From Streptomyces mutomycini (lineage in GTDB: Bacteria; Actinomycetota; Actinomycetes; Streptomycetales; Streptomycetaceae): a stretch of DNA of 64,000 nt. The translations under genes and the position numbers were made by a program. This document shows positions 25,412 through 34,906 of this stretch, one piece after another. Position 1 is the stretch's first letter, and the number at the start of each line of letters is the position of its first letter. The notes under the pieces are model-generated. The model was not told the origin of the DNA. It saw only the letters and a list, made by a program, of their open reading frames with translations, and ran no database searches. The stretch spans positions 3,186 to 67,185 of the forward strand of contig NZ_MAPV01000011.1 in assembly GCF_001700505.1 (NCBI RefSeq), read 5' to 3'.

Positions 25412-25813
25412 TCAGAGGGGCAGGTCCGCGGCATGTCTCCTGGCCGGCGCCCAGCACCTGATGATGTCGCGCACCGAGACGATGCCGACCGGACCGTCGC
25501 CGTCCAGCACGATCAGATGCCGGAAGCCGCCGTGCGTCATGGCCGCCGCCGCCTCATCGAGGGTCCAGGCGGGGGAGGCGAAGACCACGTCGGTGGTGGT
25601 GTGGGTGGAGGCGGTCTCGACGTCGGGGTCCAGCCCGGCGCCGACCGCGTCGAGGATGTCGCGCTCGGTGATGATGCCGAGGCCGCAGGTGTCCGGGTCG
25701 TGGACGACTGCGGCGCCGATGCGGCGGGCCGACATCAGCCGGGCCGCCTGACGGAGTGTGTGGGCCGGGCCGATGGTGAGGACCAGGGTGCTCATGGCGT
25801 CACGGACAAGCAT
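25412..25813 (-). CDS. Tandem CBS-domain protein
   Basis: A 133-residue protein consisting of two CBS domains (about 5-60 and 70-125), with the motifs 'GLGIITERDIL' and 'PVGIVSVRDII'. Stand-alone CBS pairs bind adenosyl nucleotides and act as energy or redox sensors; the partner is unknown. The direct ATG start is preceded by GGAGG about 10 bases upstream. It converges with katA. Confidence 0.9.
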   Translation of the reverse strand: MLVRDAMSTLVLTIGPAHTLRQAARLMSARRIGAAVVHDPDTCGLGIITERDILDAVGAGLDPDVETASTHTTTDVVFASPAWTLDEAAAAMTHGGFRHLIVLDGDGPVGIVSVRDIIRCWAPARRHAADLPL

Positions 25814-25964
25814 CTGGGTAGCCGCCTCCTTCGGGAAGTGAGCTGTGGAGTCGCCTTCGTGAGGCGATTCACAAGTTCACAAGTGGGGGGACTCCCAGAG
25901 TCGCACCCAGGGGGGGTCTCAACAAGGGTGCGTGCGCCCGCCGTCGGTGGATACCCGGCTCAGA

Positions 25965-26768
25965 TCACTCGTAGCGCTGGTTGAGATAGCCGAGCAGCTC
26001 GTGGTGCAGCAGCCCGTTGGACGCCGCCGCGTTGCCGCCGCCGGGGCCGGGCACCCCGTCCAGGCTGGTGAACCGCCCGCCGGCCTCCTGGACGATGATC
26101 GCGTTCGCCGCCATGTCCCACAGGGAGAGCTCCGGCTCCGCACAGATGTCCACCGAACCCTCGGCGACCATCATGTACGGCCAGAAGTCCCCGTACCCCC
26201 GGGTGCGCCAGCAGGCCCGCGTGAGGTCCATGAAGCCGTCGAGCCGGCCCTGCTCCTCCCAGCCGGTCATCGAGGCGTACGCGAACGAGGAGTCCTCGAT
26301 CCGCTCGACCTTCGACACGTGCAGCCGCGACGCGGAGGTCAGACTGCGGCCGGAGAAGGCGCCGGCGCCCTTGGCTGCCCACCAGCGGCGGCTCAGCGCG
26401 GGGGCCGACACCACGCCGACCACCGGCTGGAAGCCGTTCTCGCCCGCTTCCATCAACGAGATCAGCGTCGCCCAGACGGGGACGCCCCGTACGTAGTTCT
26501 TGGTGCCGTCGATCGGATCGATGACCCAGCGCCGCGGACCCGTGCCCTCGATCCCGTACTCCTCGCCCAGGATCGCGTCGCGCGGGCGCGCCCGGTGCAG
26601 GTGCCCGCGGATGAGTTCCTCCGCGTGTTTGTCCGCCTCGCTCACCGGCGTCATGTCCGGCTTGGTCTCGACCTTGAGGTCCAGAGCCTTGAACCGGTCC
26701 ATCGTCGCCGCGTCGGCGGCGTCCGCCAGTACGTGGGCGAGGCGCAGATCATCGTGGTAATCGGGCAT
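25965..26768 (-). CDS. hisN: Histidinol-phosphatase, inositol monophosphatase family
   Basis: A 267-residue protein of the IMPase fold that removes phosphate from histidinol phosphate in histidine synthesis in actinomycetes. Metal-site motifs are present: 'ILGEEYG' and 'WVIDPIDGTKNYVRG' (D-x-D-G-T), and 'ELSLWDMAA' near the C-terminus. Closest in appearance to actinobacterial HisN rather than SuhB. Substrate identity is from family resemblance. Confidence 0.9.
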   Translation of the reverse strand: MPDYHDDLRLAHVLADAADAATMDRFKALDLKVETKPDMTPVSEADKHAEELIRGHLHRARPRDAILGEEYGIEGTGPRRWVIDPIDGTKNYVRGVPVWATLISLMEAGENGFQPVVGVVSAPALSRRWWAAKGAGAFSGRSLTSASRLHVSKVERIEDSSFAYASMTGWEEQGRLDGFMDLTRACWRTRGYGDFWPYMMVAEGSVDICAEPELSLWDMAANAIIVQEAGGRFTSLDGVPGPGGGNAAASNGLLHHELLGYLNQRYE

Positions 26769-26843
26769 GCCGTCACAGTATCCACAGCCACCCGCCCGGG
26801 CTACACGGACCCGTGCGGGGCGGCTTCCCGCCGGCCCCGGGGC

Positions 26844-27167
26844 TCAGTGCGCCGAACCGGACAGCTGCAGGCCGATCACTCCGACGATCACCAGCGAGAT
26901 CGACACCAGTTTGAGCGTCGAGACCACGTCGTCCAGGAAGACCATCCCGTAGATCGCCGTACCCGCCGCCCCGATGCCCGTCCACACCGCGTACGCCGGG
27001 CCGACGTCGAGCTTCTTCAGGGCCAGCGTGAGGAGACCGAAGCTGCCGAGGGCGAACGCGCAGAACGCGACCGTCGGCCAGAGCCGGGTGAATCCGTGCG
27101 AGAGCTTCAGACACACGGCGAAGCCGGTCTCGAGCAGTCCGGCGACCACGACCAGCAACCACGCCAT
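26844..27167 (-). CDS. sugE: Small multidrug resistance family exporter, SugE/Gdx subtype
   Basis: A 107-residue protein with four transmembrane helices and the essential glutamate in 'AGLLETGF' (residue 13). The segment LKLSHGFTRLWP and AYAVWTGIGAAGTA are typical of the guanidinium-exporting Gdx/SugE subtype rather than EmrE. It would act as a dual-topology dimer in the membrane, exchanging guanidinium for protons. I looked for a guanidine riboswitch upstream and did not recognise one. Subtype is inference from motifs. Confidence 0.8.
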   Translation of the reverse strand: MAWLLVVVAGLLETGFAVCLKLSHGFTRLWPTVAFCAFALGSFGLLTLALKKLDVGPAYAVWTGIGAAGTAIYGMVFLDDVVSTLKLVSISLVIVGVIGLQLSGSAH

Positions 27168-27295
27168 CGTCAGGTGCCTCCCACATAGGTGACGCTTCGT
27201 CTCGCTTGCGCGATTATGCCCTTACCGGCCGTGGGAGACCGCAAACGTGCGCGAGTCGGGCAGCCCGGTGTCCGTCGGTCCTGCCGTGCCGTGCC

Positions 27296-28312
27296 TCAGT
27301 CGCCCTCGCGCCGCTCACGGGTCGCGAGCAGCCTCCGCAGGGAGTCGAGCCGTGCCGGATCGGCGTGCCCCTCCGTGACCCACGGATCCAGGGCGCACTC
27401 CGGCTCCTGGCTGTCATGGGTGCAGCCACGCGGGCAGTTCTCCGTGCCCGGCTGGAGATCGGGAAAGGCGTTGATGACCCGCGAGGGATCGACGTGGTGC
27501 AGCCCGAACGACCGCACGCCCGGAGTGTCGACGACCCAGCCCCGGCCGTCCGGCAGAGGCAGTGCGAGCGCCGACGTGGTGGTGTGCCTGCCCCGCCCGG
27601 TGACGGCGTTGACCACCCCGGTCGTCCGGCGCCGGTCCTTGGGTACCAGGGCGTTGACCAGGGTCGTCTTGCCGACCCCGGAGTGGCCGACGAACGCGGT
27701 CACCCGGTCGTTCAGCAGCTCCCGCACCCGGTCGGCGGCGTCGCCGTTCTCCAGCTCCTCACGGCTGGTCACGACGTAGGGGACGCCCAGCGGGGTGTAC
27801 GCCTCCAGGAGCTTGTCCGCCGAGGCCAGGTCCGACTTGGTCAGCACCAGGAGCGGGGTGAGCCCGCCGTCGTACGCCGCCACCAGGCAGCGGTCGATCA
27901 TGCGCGGGCGGGGTTCGGGGTCGGCGAGCGCCGTGACCACGGCCAGCTGGTCGGCGTTGGCGACGACCACCCGCTCGAAGGGGTCGTCGTCGTCGGCCGT
28001 GCGGCGCAGCACCGACGTACGCGCGCTGATCCGCACGATGCGGGCCAGGGTGTCCTTGGCGCCGGAGAGATCACCCACCAGGGAGACCCGGTCGCCCACC
28101 ACGGCGGCCTTGCGGCCCAGTTCGCGGGCCTTCATGGCCGTCACCGTGCGGTCGCCGACCAGACAGGTCAGCCGGCCCCGGTCGACGGTGAGGACCATGC
28201 CCTCCTGGGCGTCCTCGTGCTTGGGGCGGGTGTGCGTACGGGGCCGGTTGCCCTTGGGGTTGGGGCGGACGCGGATGTCGTCCTCGTCGGGGTTCTTCCC
28301 GTAGCGGCGCAT
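27296..28312 (-). CDS. rsgA: Ribosome small-subunit-dependent GTPase A
   Basis: A 338-residue circularly permuted GTPase that checks late 30S maturation. An OB-fold N-terminal part is followed by G4 (TKSD), G1 (GHSGVGKT near residue 217), G3-like DTPG and a C-terminal zinc knuckle (CPRGCTH...C). It begins 4 bases after the aroA stop, so the two form an operon. The N-terminal 40 residues are basic. Confidence 0.95.
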   Translation of the reverse strand: MRRYGKNPDEDDIRVRPNPKGNRPRTHTRPKHEDAQEGMVLTVDRGRLTCLVGDRTVTAMKARELGRKAAVVGDRVSLVGDLSGAKDTLARIVRISARTSVLRRTADDDDPFERVVVANADQLAVVTALADPEPRPRMIDRCLVAAYDGGLTPLLVLTKSDLASADKLLEAYTPLGVPYVVTSREELENGDAADRVRELLNDRVTAFVGHSGVGKTTLVNALVPKDRRRTTGVVNAVTGRGRHTTTSALALPLPDGRGWVVDTPGVRSFGLHHVDPSRVINAFPDLQPGTENCPRGCTHDSQEPECALDPWVTEGHADPARLDSLRRLLATRERREGD

Positions 28313-28316
28313 GCCC

Positions 28317-29696
28317 TCAGACCCCGCGGCTTCCCGCCGGGGCGCCGAGCGCTCCGGGCGATACGCCGACGGCTCCCGAGGGCTCCCCGAGCATGCCGGT
28401 CCACATATCCGGGAAGTCCGGCAGGGTCTTGGCCGTCGTGCCGACGTTCTCGATCTCCACCCCCGCGACGGCGAGGCCGATGATCGCGCCCGCGGTGGCC
28501 ATCCGGTGGTCGTCGTAGGTGTGGAAGGCGCCGCCGTGCAGCGGGCGGGGACGGATCCGCAGGCCGTCGGCGGTCTCCGAGACGTCGCCGCCGAGACCGT
28601 TGATCTCCTTGGTGAGCGCCGCCAGCCGGTCCGTCTCGTGCAGCCGCAGGTGGGCGACGCCGCTCAGGGTGGACGGGGAGTCGGCGAGGGCGGCGAGGGC
28701 CGCGATGCCGGGTGTCAGCTCACCGACCTCGCTCAGGTCCACGTCGATGCCGTGGACCGAGCCCGAGCCCGTGAAGGTGAGACCGTGCTCGGTCAGCTCG
28801 CACGCACCACCCATTGCGGTGAAGATCTCGCGCAGCGCGTCACCCGGCTGGGTGGTCCGCAGCGGCCAGTCGGGGACCGTGACCCGGCCACCGGTCACCA
28901 GCGCGGCGGCCAGGAAGGGCTGGGCGTTGGAGAGGTCGGGCTCGACGGTCAGGTCGCGGCCCAGCAGGGCGGAGGGGGAGACCCGCCAGACGTCGGGCTC
29001 GCCGCCCGACTCCGGCTCGTCGACCTGGGCCCCGACCGAGCGCAGCATGTCGACGGTCATCCGGATGTGCGGCATGGAGGGCAGGGCCGAGCCCGTGTGG
29101 CGCACCTCCACGCCCTGGTTGAACCGCGGCGCGGACAGCAGCAGCGCGGAGACGAACTGGGAGGACGAGGAGGCGTCGATGGCCACCGTGCCGCCGTCCA
29201 GTGCGCCCGCGCCGTGCACGGTCAGCGGCAGCGTCGCGCGGCCGTCGTCGTCGATCCGGGCGCCCAGGGACTTCAGCGCCCCGATCACACCGTGCAGCGG
29301 TCGCTCGTAGGACCGCGGATCACCGTCGAAGTGGACGGGGCCGTCCGCGAGGCAGGCCACGGGCGGCAGGAAACGCATCACCGTCCCCGCGTTGCCCACG
29401 TCCACCCGTGCGGGGCCGTGCAGACCGGCGGGGATGACCCGCCATGCCTCGCCCGAGCCGTCCGGGCCCACACCCTCCTCGATGCCGACGCCCATCGCGC
29501 GGAGCGCCTGGGCCATCAGCAGGGTGTCGCGGGAGCGCAGCGGGCGGCGCAGCCAGCCGGGCTCGGAGGACAGCGAGGCGAGGACGAGCGCGCGATTGGT
29601 GACCGACTTGGATCCGGGCACGGTGACGGTCGCGTCGACGGCCCCGGTCGCTCGGGGGGCGGGCCAGAGGGCGGGGTGCACGGAACTTTCGGTCAT
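28317..29696 (-). CDS. aroA: 3-phosphoshikimate 1-carboxyvinyltransferase (EPSP synthase)
   Basis: A 459-residue shikimate-pathway enzyme joining shikimate-3-phosphate and phosphoenolpyruvate. Visible signatures are '[13 protein letters not shown]' near residue 30, '[12 protein letters not shown]' near 100, and '[16 protein letters not shown]' with 'TYDDHRMA' towards the C-terminus. The ATG at 29696 is used; an in-frame GTG at 29705 is possible. A glycine/proline-rich tail of about 20 residues is extra. It is coupled to rsgA. Confidence 0.95.
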   Translation of the reverse strand: MTESSVHPALWPAPRATGAVDATVTVPGSKSVTNRALVLASLSSEPGWLRRPLRSRDTLLMAQALRAMGVGIEEGVGPDGSGEAWRVIPAGLHGPARVDVGNAGTVMRFLPPVACLADGPVHFDGDPRSYERPLHGVIGALKSLGARIDDDGRATLPLTVHGAGALDGGTVAIDASSSSQFVSALLLSAPRFNQGVEVRHTGSALPSMPHIRMTVDMLRSVGAQVDEPESGGEPDVWRVSPSALLGRDLTVEPDLSNAQPFLAAALVTGGRVTVPDWPLRTTQPGDALREIFTAMGGACELTEHGLTFTGSGSVHGIDVDLSEVGELTPGIAALAALADSPSTLSGVAHLRLHETDRLAALTKEINGLGGDVSETADGLRIRPRPLHGGAFHTYDDHRMATAGAIIGLAVAGVEIENVGTTAKTLPDFPDMWTGMLGEPSGAVGVSPGALGAPAGSRGV

Positions 29697-29774
29697 GCCC
29701 CTCACTTTAGTGGCTCACAGCAAACCCAGATCCTGAACAAAAAGGCCGAAACCGGGGCGTAATACAAAGGTGGT

Positions 29775-29796
29775 ACGGGCGGGCCCGGTCACCCGC
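29775..29796 (-). terminator. Short GC hairpin after the M50 gene
   Basis: On the minus strand GCGGGTGACCGGGCCCGC forms a 5-bp stem with a GC-rich loop just past the M50 stop. Weak evidence. Confidence 0.4.
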
Positions 29797-29798
29797 CC

Positions 29799-30512
29799 TC
29801 ACAGCCCGAGGAGCCAGCGTCCGCCGCCGATCAGCGAGCAGAGCGACACCGCGTGGAAGAGGAAGAGCCAGATCGCGGCCGGCGCGTGCGTCAGCCGGGC
29901 GAGCTGGTCGGCGTCCGAGTCGGGGGCGCCGCCGTGCCTGCGCTTGGACTGGAGCTCGAACGCCGGGCGCACGCCGCCGAGCAGCAGGAACCAGACCACG
30001 GTGTACGCGAACGCCGACTGGACGTCGGCGGAGGTCAGCCAGGACACGAGCAGGAAGGCCGTCCCCGTGAGGATGACCGTCAGCGCCCCGTACAGATTGC
30101 GGATCATCACCAGCATCACCGCCAGGAGGGCGGTCGCCAGCCACAGCAGCAGGGTGATCCTGCCGTTGGTCAGCAGCCAGGCGCCGCCCAGCCCGAGCAG
30201 CGGCGGTGCCGTGTAGCCGGCCGCCGCGGTGAGGATCATGCCGGCGCCGGTGGGCTTGCCGCGGCTGACGGTCAGGCCGCTGGTGTCCGAGTGCAGCCGG
30301 ATACCGGAGAGCTGCCGCCCCGTGAGCAGGGCGACAAGCCCGTGTCCTCCCTCGTGCGCGATGGTGATCGCGTTACGGGAGAGGCGCCATATGAGGTTCG
30401 GTACCACCGCGACGAGCGCCGCCGTGGCCGTGACGACCACCAGCCACTGCTCGGGGGCGGGCTGGGTTCCGAAGACGCGATCCCACAGATCGCCCAGTTC
30501 GGTGCTGTCCAT
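29799..30512 (-). CDS. M50-family membrane metallopeptidase
   Basis: A 237-residue integral membrane protein with about six transmembrane helices. HEGGH near residue 57 (AITIAHEGGHGLVA) is the zinc motif of site-2-protease-like enzymes. It lacks the PDZ domain of RseP. Its substrate may be an anti-sigma factor or another membrane protein; nothing adjacent proves this. ATG at 30512 follows AAGGAG at somewhat long spacing. It diverges from the SRAP gene. Confidence 0.88.
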   Translation of the reverse strand: MDSTELGDLWDRVFGTQPAPEQWLVVVTATAALVAVVPNLIWRLSRNAITIAHEGGHGLVALLTGRQLSGIRLHSDTSGLTVSRGKPTGAGMILTAAAGYTAPPLLGLGGAWLLTNGRITLLLWLATALLAVMLVMIRNLYGALTVILTGTAFLLVSWLTSADVQSAFAYTVVWFLLLGGVRPAFELQSKRRHGGAPDSDADQLARLTHAPAAIWLFLFHAVSLCSLIGGGRWLLGL

Positions 30513-30586
30513 GGTGCGGGCGGCTCCTTCAGGTCCTTGAGGGGATGGGGTCCACTCGGCCGGCGGGTCGTGGCAGTCTGGCACTT

Positions 30587-31402
30587 ATGTGCGGACGGTA
30601 TGCAGCGAGCCGGCGGCCGGAGGATCTGACCGGGCTTTTCGGCGTGGAGAAGTGGGAACCCACGGAGACCTTGGAGCCCGACTGGAACGTCGCGCCGACC
30701 AAGGAGGTCTACGCGGTTCTGGACCGTCCTGTGAAGGACGCAGACGATCAGCGTCCGGTTCGCCAGCTGCGCGCCCTGAAATGGGGACTCGTGCCGTCCT
30801 GGTCGAAGTCGCCGGAAGGGGGCGCCCGCATGATCAACGCCCGCGCGGAGACCGTCCACGAGAAGCCGTCCTTCCGCCGGCCCTTCGTGTCGAGGCGCTG
30901 CATCCTCCCGGCCGACGGCTACTACGAGTGGGTCACCGGCGCCGACGAGCGGCAGCTGGAGGAGAAGGGGAAGAAGAAGCGGCCCCGCAAACAGCCGTAC
31001 TTCGTGACACCCGCGGACGGCTCGGTCTTCGCCATGGCCGGCCTGTACGAGTTCTGGCGCGACCGGACGCTGCCCGACGACCACCCGGGGGCCTGGTGGG
31101 TGACCTGCTCGGTGATCACCACCGAGGCGGAGACGGCCCCGCTCGCGGTGGCCCCCGCCGAGGGGCCCGCCTCGCTCTCCGACATCCACCCCCGGATGCC
31201 GCTGATGCTGACCCCGGACCGCTGGGACGACTGGCTCGACCCGTCGCACACCGGCATCGAGGAGCTGAGGGCGCTGCTGGAGCCGCCTCCAGGCGGGCTG
31301 ATGCGGGCCTACCCGGTGGCGACGGCCGTCAGCAACGTCCGCAACAACGGCCCGGAACTCCTGGAGGAGCTGGCCGCGCCAGAGGTGAGCACGCTCTTCT
31401 GA
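30587..31402 (+). CDS. SOS-response-associated peptidase (SRAP/HMCES/YedK family)
   Basis: A 271-residue protein. It starts MCGRYA, so Cys2, the residue that forms a thiazolidine crosslink with abasic sites after Met removal, is in place. 'NVAPT' near residue 36, 'INARAET' and 'SDIHPRMPLML' carry the conserved asparagine, glutamate and histidine. It protects abasic sites in single-stranded DNA. A lysine-rich insertion (KGKKKRPRK) near residue 128 is probably a surface loop. Confidence 0.93.
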   Translation: MCGRYAASRRPEDLTGLFGVEKWEPTETLEPDWNVAPTKEVYAVLDRPVKDADDQRPVRQLRALKWGLVPSWSKSPEGGARMINARAETVHEKPSFRRPFVSRRCILPADGYYEWVTGADERQLEEKGKKKRPRKQPYFVTPADGSVFAMAGLYEFWRDRTLPDDHPGAWWVTCSVITTEAETAPLAVAPAEGPASLSDIHPRMPLMLTPDRWDDWLDPSHTGIEELRALLEPPPGGLMRAYPVATAVSNVRNNGPELLEELAAPEVSTLF

Positions 31403-31411
31403 CCCGGCAGT

Positions 31412-32074
31412 ATGGGGGCCGTGAGCCGTACTGCAGGGACAGCACAGCAGACCGAGAGCGTCGGCACGGATGCCGGAGAGGCCAGGATCACCTGGCTCCC
31501 CGCGAAGGGGGCGCGCCTGGTGCTCGCCGTCAGCCACGGCGCGGGCGGCGGCATCGAGGCACGTGACCTCCGGGCCCTGGCCGCCGTACTGCCGGGCCGC
31601 CGGGTGACCGTGGCCCTGGTCGAGCAGCCGTGGCGGGTGGCCGGGAAGAAGCTGGCTCCGGCGCCCCGGACCCTGGACACCGGCTGGCGGGGACTGTGGC
31701 CGGCGCTGACGGCCCCGGGGCTTCCGGTCGTCGCCGGTGGCCGCAGCGCGGGTGCCAGGGTGGCCTGCCGTACGGCGTCGGAACTCGGGGCCCGCGCGGT
31801 GCTCGCCCTGAGCTTCCCGCTGCATCCCCCCGGCAAGCCGGAGAAGTCCCGCGCCGGCGAACTGCTCGGCGCGGGCGTGCCCACCCTCGTGGTGCAGGGC
31901 GGCCGCGACCCCTTCGGGCGGCCGGAGGAGTTCCTTCCCGGAAGCCACCGCCTTGTAGAGGTGCCGTACGCGGATCATGGTTTCGCCGTGCCGAAGAAGG
32001 CACCACTGACCCAGGATCAGGCGATGGACCTCCTTGCCGGGGCGGTCGCCGAGTGGCTGGACGGACTCTCCTGA
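31412..32074 (+). CDS. Alpha/beta hydrolase-fold protein (KANL3/Tex30-like)
   Basis: A 220-residue alpha/beta hydrolase. The nucleophile elbow is GRSAG (about residue 112), a downstream aspartate lies in 'VVQGGRDPFG' and the histidine in 'YADHGF'. It resembles the KANL3/Tex30 group, whose substrates are unknown. ATG at 31412 or GTG at 31421 may start it. Nine bases separate it from the SRAP gene, so they are likely co-transcribed. Confidence 0.85.
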   Translation: MGAVSRTAGTAQQTESVGTDAGEARITWLPAKGARLVLAVSHGAGGGIEARDLRALAAVLPGRRVTVALVEQPWRVAGKKLAPAPRTLDTGWRGLWPALTAPGLPVVAGGRSAGARVACRTASELGARAVLALSFPLHPPGKPEKSRAGELLGAGVPTLVVQGGRDPFGRPEEFLPGSHRLVEVPYADHGFAVPKKAPLTQDQAMDLLAGAVAEWLDGLS

Positions 32075-32114
32075 CGACATGACCCCGGTCACGCTCCCCG
32101 CGCGCGGGCGCACC

Positions 32115-32141
32115 GGGAATGCGCCGTGCGGAGCGGCTGTT
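32115..32141 (+). promoter_or_regulatory. Sigma-R-dependent autoregulatory promoter of sigR
   Basis: GGGAAT (32115-32120) is followed by 18 bases and GTT (32139-32141), a perfect match to the sigma-R consensus. It corresponds to the inducible sigRp2 promoter known in S. coelicolor. The transcript would start near 32147 and include the ATG at 32192 for the long isoform. Confidence 0.85.
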
Positions 32142-32377
32142 GTGGCTGGTGTCGGTACAACAACGTCGTACGTGAAGAGGGAGTCCGTCGCATGGGTTCG
32201 ACCATCTGCCCGAAGCGCTCGAACGCCGCAGATCTGGAGTGGACCGTGCTGCATGCGGCGAGGAGCACCCCGGCGCGCGCTCCGGGCGGAGCCGATCGAC
32301 AGCCCGCGAAGAAGCAAGGTCGACTATTCTCCGAGGCGAGCGGGTCCGGTCTCGGTTCCGCCACATCGTTGGAGGAG

Positions 32378-33034
32378 GTGGGTCCGGTCACTGGGACCGA
32401 CACAGGGACCGACGACGGCCGCGCGCAGGAGACGACCGCCGAGCGCAACGCGCGCTTCGAGCGGGACGCCCTCGGATTCCTGGACCAGATGTACTCGGCC
32501 GCGCTCCGCATGACACGCAACCCAGCGGACGCCGAGGACCTGGTGCAGGAGACCTACGCCAAGGCGTACGGCTCCTTCCACCAGTTCCGTGAGGGCACGA
32601 ACCTCAAGGCGTGGATGTACCGCATCCTCACCAACACCTTCATCAACTCGTACCGCAAGAAGCAGAGGGAACCCCAGCGCAGCGCCGCCGAGGAGATCGA
32701 GGACTGGCAGCTGGCGCGTGCGGAGTCGCACATGTCGACCGGTCTGCGCTCGGCGGAGTCCCAGGCGCTCGATCACCTGCCGGACTCCGACGTGAAGTCC
32801 GCGCTGCAGTCGATCCCCGAGGAGTTCCGCATCGCCGTGTATCTCGCCGATGTAGAGGGCTTTGCCTACAAGGAGATCGCGGACATCATGGGGACACCCA
32901 TCGGTACGGTGATGTCCCGGCTGCACCGGGGACGCCGTCAGCTGCGCGGCATGCTGGAGGACTACGCGCGTGAGCGCGGGCTCGTCCCGGCCGGAGCCGG
33001 TGAGTCGGACGAAACGAAAGGCTCGGCCTCATGA
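32378..33034 (+). CDS. sigR: ECF sigma factor SigR, thiol-oxidative stress
   Basis: A 218-residue ECF sigma factor with region 2 ([18 protein letters not shown]) and region 4 ([17 protein letters not shown]). It directs transcription of thioredoxin, mycothiol and proteolysis genes after disulfide stress. The short form starts at the GTG at 32378 (VGPVTGTD). An in-frame ATG at 32192 adds 62 residues and matches the unstable long isoform described in S. coelicolor; it lies downstream of the sigma-R promoter at 32115-32141. The stop overlaps rsrA by 4 bases. Confidence 0.95.
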   Translation: MGPVTGTDTGTDDGRAQETTAERNARFERDALGFLDQMYSAALRMTRNPADAEDLVQETYAKAYGSFHQFREGTNLKAWMYRILTNTFINSYRKKQREPQRSAAEEIEDWQLARAESHMSTGLRSAESQALDHLPDSDVKSALQSIPEEFRIAVYLADVEGFAYKEIADIMGTPIGTVMSRLHRGRRQLRGMLEDYARERGLVPAGAGESDETKGSAS

Positions 33035-33348
33035 GCTGCGGAGAGCCGCACGAGACGGACTGCTCAGAGGTTCTCGATCATCTCTACGAGTTTCTCGACC
33101 ATGAGATGCCCGAGGGCGACTGCACCAAATTCGAGGTGCACTTCGAGGAGTGCTCCCCGTGCCTGGAGAAGTACGGCCTGGAGCAGGCCGTGAAGAAGCT
33201 GGTCAAGCGCTGCTGCGGACAGGACGACGTCCCCTCCGACCTGCGCTCGAAGGTGATGGGACGGATCGACCTGATCCGTTCGGGACAGGCCGTGCCCGAG
33301 CAGGACGTGACCATGGGCGGCGCGGACCGTCCGGCCGCCGCCGAGTGA
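33031..33348 (+). CDS. rsrA: Zinc-containing anti-sigma factor RsrA
   Basis: A 105-residue redox-sensitive anti-sigma factor of the ZAS family. It holds sigma-R when reduced and releases it when a disulfide forms and zinc is lost. Cysteines are at 3, 11, 31, 41, 44, 61 and 62 with His37, the same positions as in S. coelicolor RsrA; the core is H37-x3-C41-x2-C44 with C11. ATGA overlap with sigR ensures matched synthesis. Confidence 0.96.
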   Translation: MSCGEPHETDCSEVLDHLYEFLDHEMPEGDCTKFEVHFEECSPCLEKYGLEQAVKKLVKRCCGQDDVPSDLRSKVMGRIDLIRSGQAVPEQDVTMGGADRPAAAE

Positions 33349-33381
33349 CCACCGCCGCGTGACCCCTGCCGCGTGACCGGC
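33340..33381 (+). repeat. Three 14-base tandem repeats across the rsrA stop
   Basis: GCCGAGTGACCACC, GCCGCGTGACCCCT and GCCGCGTGACCGGC follow one another; each carries a TGA in the same relative position, and the first is the rsrA stop codon. Probably local duplication. Confidence 0.6.
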
Positions 33382-33517
33382 ATCCGTCCGCGCGGCGGTT
33401 CGCCCCGCCCCCCGCTGTGTCACCCGAATGTGCTAATTCGGCTCGTTCGGGCCCCGACCGATTTCCCAGTCGCTAGCCTGGCGCCTCCATCGACCAGGCT
33501 GGGGGCGGGCGGTACGG

Positions 33518-34906
33518 GTGAGGGGCACACCGGGGGCAGCACGCGTCCATATCCTGTGCGCGGCGGTCTGTGCCGTACTCTGCGCCGCTCCCGCACTGTC
33601 CCCCGGGGCCGGCACCCCATGGGGCACGCTGGGCCTCCTGGCCGCGCTCTGCACGGCCTGTGAACTCCCCGGCCGCTGCCGCTTCTTCGGCAGGGCCGTG
33701 CCGGTCAGTGCCGGATCGTTCTTCCCCGTGCTGCTCACCGCCGCCTTCCTGCTGCCGCCGTCCGCCGCCGTCCTCGTCGCCGTACCCGGCGCACTCGCGG
33801 GCCGTGTGGACCGGCCGCCCGTCGCGGCCCGCCGCATCTGGCGGGCCGCCCAGCTCGCCCTGACCGTCGGTGCGGCCTCATGGACCTACGCGCTCCTCGG
33901 GGGACCGGCCACGCTCGGCGGCGCCGCGGAGGGCGCCGTTCCCGACCTCCCCTACGCCCTGGTCCCTGCCTGCGCCACGGCACTCGTCTTCAGCCTCGTG
34001 CTGGCGGCGACGGACGGCGGCATCCTCGTCACGGCCGAGCGCGTGGCCGTCCGGCACGCCTGGCGCGGGCTGCCGGCCGGTTCCGTGGGACCGCATCTGG
34101 TGCACGCGCTCGCGGGGCTGATGATGGCCGTCCTGTGGCGCAGTTCCTACGGCCCGCTGTCCGCGCTCGTCGTCCTGCTGCCGATGTACATCTCCTGCTG
34201 GGTCTTCGCGCAGTACCACCGCCGGCAGGCGGCACACCGCGCCACGATCAGGGCACTCGTCCAGGCCGTCGACATCAAGGACGGCTACACCCGTGGACAC
34301 AGCGAGCGGGTGGGCCGCGCCTCCGAGCTGATCGCCCGTGAACTCGGCATGGAGGAGAGCCGGATGGAAGCCCTCCGCTTCGCCGGCATCCTGCACGACG
34401 TCGGCAAGCTGGGCGTCCCGACGAGGGTCCTGCGCAAGGACGGGCCCCTCACCCCCGAGGAGCGCCGGGTCATCGAGCTGCACCCGGAGTACGGCCACGA
34501 GATCGTCCGGGGCATCGGTTTCCTGGACGAGGCGCGCGAAGCGATCCTGCACCACCACGAGCGGCTCGACGGCAGCGGCTATCCGTACGGCCTCGCAGGC
34601 GACAGGATTCCCGAGTTCGCCCGTGTCGTCGCCGTCGCGGACGCCTTCGACGCGATGACCTCGACGCGCTCCTACCGCCGCGGACGGCCCGTTCCGGCGG
34701 CCGTGGAGGAGCTGCGGCGCTGCGCCGGCAGTCAGTTCGACCCGCGAATGGTACGAGCGCTTGCGCGCGCCCTGGACCGGCACGGCTGGTCCGCAGCGGC
34801 CAACACGGTCACCTCGGACGAGGAAGGGCCAGGACTGCCGGTGCAGCGGCCGGGATCCCTGCCGGCCGCCACAGGGTCCCCGGACCGGCCCGGACAGCAG
34901 CGGTGA
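33518..34906 (+). CDS. Membrane HD-GYP domain protein (probable cyclic-di-GMP phosphodiesterase)
   Basis: A 462-residue protein. About seven hydrophobic segments occupy the first 230 residues. The C-terminal HD-GYP domain has HDVGKLGVP (about residue 293), the helix 'HPEYGHEIV', 'HHHERLDGSGYP' (about 344), with GYP intact, and 'VADAFDAMTSTRSYR'. Family members cleave cyclic-di-GMP; related streptomycete enzymes may act on other cyclic dinucleotides. GTG start, weak ribosome site. Its last 4 bases overlap the next gene, a second HD protein. Confidence 0.9.
   Translation: MRGTPGAARVHILCAAVCAVLCAAPALSPGAGTPWGTLGLLAALCTACELPGRCRFFGRAVPVSAGSFFPVLLTAAFLLPPSAAVLVAVPGALAGRVDRPPVAARRIWRAAQLALTVGAASWTYALLGGPATLGGAAEGAVPDLPYALVPACATALVFSLVLAATDGGILVTAERVAVRHAWRGLPAGSVGPHLVHALAGLMMAVLWRSSYGPLSALVVLLPMYISCWVFAQYHRRQAAHRATIRALVQAVDIKDGYTRGHSERVGRASELIARELGMEESRMEALRFAGILHDVGKLGVPTRVLRKDGPLTPEERRVIELHPEYGHEIVRGIGFLDEAREAILHHHERLDGSGYPYGLAGDRIPEFARVVAVADAFDAMTSTRSYRRGRPVPAAVEELRRCAGSQFDPRMVRALARALDRHGWSAAANTVTSDEEGPGLPVQRPGSLPAATGSPDRPGQQR

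Noticed and set aside
27168-27240. Guanidine riboswitch upstream of the SMR exporter
   Set aside because: Only a short GACG-AAG-CGTC repeat is present; the ACGR loops of mini-ykkC or the ykkC core are missing.
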